DNA of 62,000 nt from Chrysomallon squamiferum (lineage: Eukaryota > Mollusca > Gastropoda > Neomphalida > Peltospiridae). Below, piece after piece: positions 57,550 through 62,000 of the stretch. The notes below the pieces were generated by a model. It searched no databases, was not told the origin of the DNA, and saw nothing but the letters and a program-made list of their open reading frames with translations. The translations under genes and the position numbers were made by a program. Positions within the stretch are counted from its first letter, which is position 1. Each line of letters starts with the position of its first letter. The DNA is taken from assembly GCA_012295275.1 (NCBI GenBank), contig CM022677.1:10913983-10975982 (forward strand), in the 5' to 3' direction.

Positions 57550-58450
57550 TACCAAACTTTGAACATACACTTGTTATTTAGATATTATAATTACTAATGC
57601 TGATAGTTTTAAAAATAAATATAATTTTTTCAATTTGTATTGTTGGCTTGTTATTCGTTATTAATGCAGTTTCCAGATACATTTGAATGAACTGTTACGA
57701 ATGCAATAAACATCACTTCCAAAAACTTTGAACACATTTGTGTATCAGTTTGCCAGAAAATCTTCCGCTTGTGAATGTCACTTGTATAATGAATGTTCAC
57801 TCGACCTGTCGATTCAACAAAAAGCCTGGGAACTACTGAATTAATTATCACGTCGAGAGTGGTTCTTGTTTCACAGAATGATCTGGCGACAGACGTCTAG
57901 CGGCAAGGTTCAACACGTTGCTAAATAACGCGAGTTTCTTTTCTTTCTTATAAAAGCCCAGATAATTTTTTGATATGGCAGAACTGTGGATTAATGTGAC
58001 AGACAACAATATTTCTATTCATCTGTATTGAATGTTCAGTGCTAGTGCTAATACAGTTTTTGAGAATAGTATTTATAATTTTCATTTCGGTTATTATTAA
58101 TCTTATATTCAGTCGTTTCAGAAAAACATTTGGTTAAATAAGTGCACACTTCAACATCAACTCTATCTCTAAAAATGTATCCTTTTTCTGAGAACTTCAT
58201 AATAATTATTGTAAACACTCATGTGAAAACAACTGTGATTTCTTCAAGTGAGGATAAGGTAAAACCTCTTAACCCACTTGATCGCTGACTGTAAATCATA
58301 AAACAAAATACCTGAATTGATATAAGGAATATGTGTTTTATTAGTTTGCGTACATTGCAATAAAAATATTGAGTCCTTTTTTCACATTCGCAGTTTACAA
58401 AAGATACTTTACATTTATATTCACAAAATAAACTTAAATAGGATAATATT
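57550..58450 (+). repeat. Module III, end block (matches 10140-10750)
   Basis: Same orientation as 10140-10750, with a unique stretch of roughly 350 bases (about 57740-58100) inserted or replaced. Shared text includes GAACTGTTACGAATGCA and CTTCAAGTGAGGATAA. Confidence 0.8.
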
Positions 58451-58499
58451 TTCTTTAGTGTATACAAATATTTAAGTTGCAGTAAAATTGCAGTAAAAT

Positions 58500-59458
58500 T
58501 ACGCCTTTTTATTATACAATTTAGTATTAGAAAGTAAAATATCACGTTACTTTTAATAAAATGAACGGTTCGTATCTTATCTCACGTTAGTTGCACAAAG
58601 TTCTGCTGTATATTCATACAGTTCTTTTTATAATATTGATAATTCAAAAAGAACACCCGCTGTATTTTCCAAAACAATGTGTTAATATTACCGCCGCACC
58701 TCTGTTGAGAAACTAATAACATCTAATACAGATAGTGACTGAGGTGGTAAAAAAGTTAATCCTAGTTTTTCAGTGAAACATGTTTCTGGTGTTTGTAATT
58801 TGTCACATTAGATGCGCCCTCTTTAGTTCTCGATATATTTTTGACGTCACATACAAAGTTATTGTTATTTATAAAAAAACAAAACAAAAAAACAACTACA
58901 TTATAACACTGAAGCTCCATCTATATTTCTGAATATAAACAAGTGAAATCATACCTGTAATTTTCAGTATAATTTGTCATTATAGCACCTCAGATTGTAT
59001 TGATAATTATATATTGATTTTCTTTTTCTAGACAGGTATGTATTGAAAAGGTGAGATTACATTGTTAGATAATAGCAAATAATTAATTATATGTTAACTC
59101 ATATTCATCTTGATATTTCTAGTTGAGAAGTACAGTGAATATTGAGAAATAAAAATATCCATACCAGATAAAACGATATTTCTTTAGCAGCTGTATTAAT
59201 GTGATATTTCTCAACGGAGTTTGTGTTGTTTACTACATTAAGACAGAATAATTAGTAATCAGCAAAACTAACGTAGTGTTATTGTTAAGAAAATACACTA
59301 TTTACACTGATAATTTTACGGTGCTTAATTTTTGCACATCATAACTGTCTAACTAGTATTACTTGAGCCACAGAATATACTGAATGGTATCCTGAAAGAT
59401 GACAGTGGATTCTTCAATAGTCCAGTCAGGCTGCACGAGGCACTTCATGTGATCCATA

Positions 59459-59522
<64 letters not shown>

Positions 59523-59990
59523 TCTTTTCTTTTTTCTGAAGACATATCCAAAATCAAATTTATTCGTGTAAACAGCGGTATCCTTAATTCAAACTATCAC
59601 TTTATTCTTACTTGTTTATAATTATGTGATGTTACATAAAGTATTCGTTTAAATAGCAGTATCCTTAATTAAAACTATCTTCTTATTTTATGATTATGTG
59701 ATGTTATATGATTTATAGTAAAATGCGCTCTTTTTTATAAAATAAATTGATACCTTTGTATACATAATGGAATATCATTTAAGTTTTATTTTATTTTTTA
59801 ATAGTAATAATAATAATAATTTTAAAAATTAAATTAAATTCTATATTACGCTCTATATTTCCCAAAATACAGGTATTCTCTATAATCGATGTTCTTACTT
59901 GAAATTATCATTTTAATATAAAGTGATATAAAATTTATGACGTCAATGTTGCGCCTTCTGACGTGTTCTGCTTCTAGACGGTAAGTATCA
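58500..59990 (-). repeat. Module III, interior in inverse orientation
   Basis: Reverse complement of 11700-12990 in blocks: 58640-58860 against 12640-12880, and 59180-59330 against 12110-12245. The block 59560-59740 matches 11830-12010. A (TTA)n array lies at 59460-59521. Because the end block is direct and the interior inverted, the module was rearranged. Confidence 0.75.
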
Positions 59991-61700
59991 GGTGATTCGC
60001 CTGCTCAGAAAGTATGAGGAATGATTCATAAAAAGCGCTAAAGAATAATGAGAAGGACGAAAGCTAGAAATAACGCCGCTACGACGGCAACGATGGTGAT
60101 ATTAATAGAAATGTAATAATACATTAAAGAATAGGATTTGAACTCTAAAAATGTATTTTTAAATATTATCAGTATATTTTAATACAGATGGGCACGGTCA
60201 GAAAATAAGAATAACAGCGAATAAAAAACGAAAAGGGATAATGAGGAGTTCACCAATAACATTAGCAACAACGCCGGAATGATGGCAATGAAGCCGATAT
60301 TAATAGAAATATTAATAAAATACTTTAATATAGAATGCGCACGTTACAAAATAAGAATAACAGCGAATAAAAAGCGAAAAAGAATAGTGAAGTGTACACC
60401 AAGATGTTAAGAACAATGCTGGAACGATGGCAATGATGGCTTCATTAATAGAAAGAGTAATGATTTTTTTAGTGTAGGAAGTAACACTGATTGCAATAGT
60501 TAATAAAAGGCAAAATAATAAGGTGAAATACACCGAGAGCATTAAGAACAATTCCGTAACGACGGTCATGATGGTGTATTAAAAGAGATAACAATAACAT
60601 ATTTTTGTATAGGTGATGCGTCCGCTCAGAAAGAATGAGGAATAATTAGTGAAAAGCGCTAAATAATATCCAGAATATATTCTAATATATGATCTGCGCA
60701 CTAAGATGGTAAGAATAATATAAAGAGTAAGAGAATAATGAAAAACACCAAAATCTTTAGGAATAACCAGTTTACGACGGCAACGACGGTGACATTAATA
60801 GAAATCGTATTCATATTTTTAACGTGAGCTGTGGACACTAAGAAAGTGTGAAAAATAGTTAATGAAAAGGAAAATAAAGAGGAGTACACCCAGAATGTTG
60901 AGAACAACGTCGTTATGGCGGCGACATTAATATAAATTACAACAATATATTTTAATAGGTGATGTGCCCGCTGAGAAAGTTTGAGGAATAATTAGTAAAA
61001 AGCTTTAAAGAATAATGAGAAGTATGAATAATAGTTAATAAAAAAAAAAAAAAGATTGTGAGAATTAAGTGAAATATGGCAAACGCGGAGGCACACTCCA
61101 TCGTTTCTGATCATGATCCGAAGGTCAGCGAGTAGAACGTGAAAAGTCTACTCAGCAACCGAACAGAATCAAGAATTATCTTAAACAGCAAGACTCTGCG
61201 CTTTTATTCTTTCATAATACTAATTATGTATTTCAATATATATTAATTCCATAAATATCTCATAAATAAAATGTTTGCATAGTACGGACTTATCAAGGGT
61301 ACAACACTGAAATAATTGTTTCGAGCTACAAAAATTAAAATATTTGACAAATAATAATAATAACAACAACAACAATAATAATAATCATAATCATAAAATC
61401 AACAAATGTTATTCAGTGTTAGTACTAAATAATAATTTTCCTTAAACGTTTTTCTTTCGCGTTCGATCTGAATAATTATATAAAATTATTCACTTCGGAC
61501 GTTGAAAACAACGCTGTTACGTTGGTAATCACGGCGACATTAATAGACATATTAATAATATAGGATGTACACACTGAGATGGAAAGAATAATAGCTGATA
61601 AAAAGAGAAAAAGAATAATGATAAATACACCTAGAACATTAGGAACAACCCCTTTCCGACGGCAACGACGGCAACTCTACTGTTCATACAGATGTTTAAC
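59990..61700 (+). repeat. Diverged ~145-bp satellite array
   Basis: The motif (A/T)ACGACGGCAACGATGG followed by (T/C)GACATTAATAGAAAT recurs near 60082, 60269, 60417, 60553, 60773, 60908, 61508 and 61650. Between motifs there is a second shared phrase, GAATAACAGCGAATAAAAAGCG-like text, and a third, GATGCGCRC. Spacings of about 135-220 bases and strong divergence point to an old satellite. Short minus ORFs (60312-60569, 60701-60907) lie inside it and vary with the units. Confidence 0.75.
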
Positions 61701-62000
61701 CGTTACATGCATAAATGAATATCTCTAACAGTCATATATTTTATTTTATTTATTATTATTGTTATTATAAATATTCGGTGCGTGTTTTCTCTCTTTAACT
61801 TTCAAACCTGGCTACGCCTCTGATGGGTGCTGAGGATATAAAATAGACTTAATTGTATAGTCTACATGTTCATAACTTGAAACCCTGTACTTACGTTTTA
61901 CTAAGTCTCATACGCCAGTCGTGAAATACAGTTTAATTAGTGAAGACAGAAAATGATGCTGCCCGACTGAAATAACAATGTAAAGACAAATTCAGGTAAT
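61701..62000. other. No gene recognised
   Basis: AT-rich end of the window; nothing supported. Confidence 0.5.

Noticed and set aside
60312-60907. Two minus-strand ORFs with hydrophobic helices
   Set aside because: They lie within diverged satellite units and are not kept between units.

Overview
The window is AT-rich, intron- and microsatellite-rich DNA from a metazoan nuclear genome, most likely an invertebrate. The CA/TA/CTAT/GA arrays and TSP1-type exon would suit a mollusc such as a cephalopod, but nothing proves the taxon. There is no operon structure and no rRNA or tRNA gene that I can see. One run of 200 N (31659-31858) marks an assembly gap. No complete intact protein-coding gene is visible. 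What is present is gene remnants and exon-like islands, an endogenous virus cluster, and nested large repeats.

Layout. (1) 97-3484: a fold-back element with about 155-bp inverted ends around a CTAT/CA/TA-rich interior with an 88-bp minisatellite. (2) 3845-6944, minus strand: exons of a decayed gene. (3) 7380-15300: repeat module I, which has its own 0.7-kb inverted ends. (4) 15774-17685: two 278-bp direct repeats around a long GA tract. (5) 17972-22910, minus strand: exon remnants with consistent splice phases, partly paralogous to block 2, plus a 120-bp tandem repeat. (6) 23757-40380: a palindrome of about 16.6 kb, with arms of about 8 kb around the gap; each arm carries a variant PHD-finger fragment, a TATA promoter with a micro-ORF, and a membrane-segment exon candidate. 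(7) 39970-45140: repeat module II, a diverged copy of module I. (8) 45327-50966: endogenous parvovirus-like cluster. (9) 51690-53976, plus strand: splice-bounded exons including a thrombospondin type 1 (TSP1) fragment and a CARD-like segment. (10) 54000-57500: trinucleotide and TC arrays. (11) 57550-61700: module III, again related to module I, ending in a diverged satellite of about 145 bp.

The virus cluster is the most informative part. It holds a capsid gene broken into several frames, an SF3 helicase (NS1) remnant on the opposite strand, three copies of one promoter (CACGTG, TGACGTCA-like and TATAAATAAAG elements), and four terminal-repeat arms. One of these is an almost complete terminal hairpin of about 199 nt. 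Its tip occurs in both orientations among the copies, the flip/flop signature of rolling-hairpin replication. Twice, on opposite strands, a promoter lies just downstream of the capsid stop. That implies concatemeric integration or an unusual gene order.

All gene calls are by eye from reading frames, splice consensus and motifs. No database search was run, so names are family-level suggestions.
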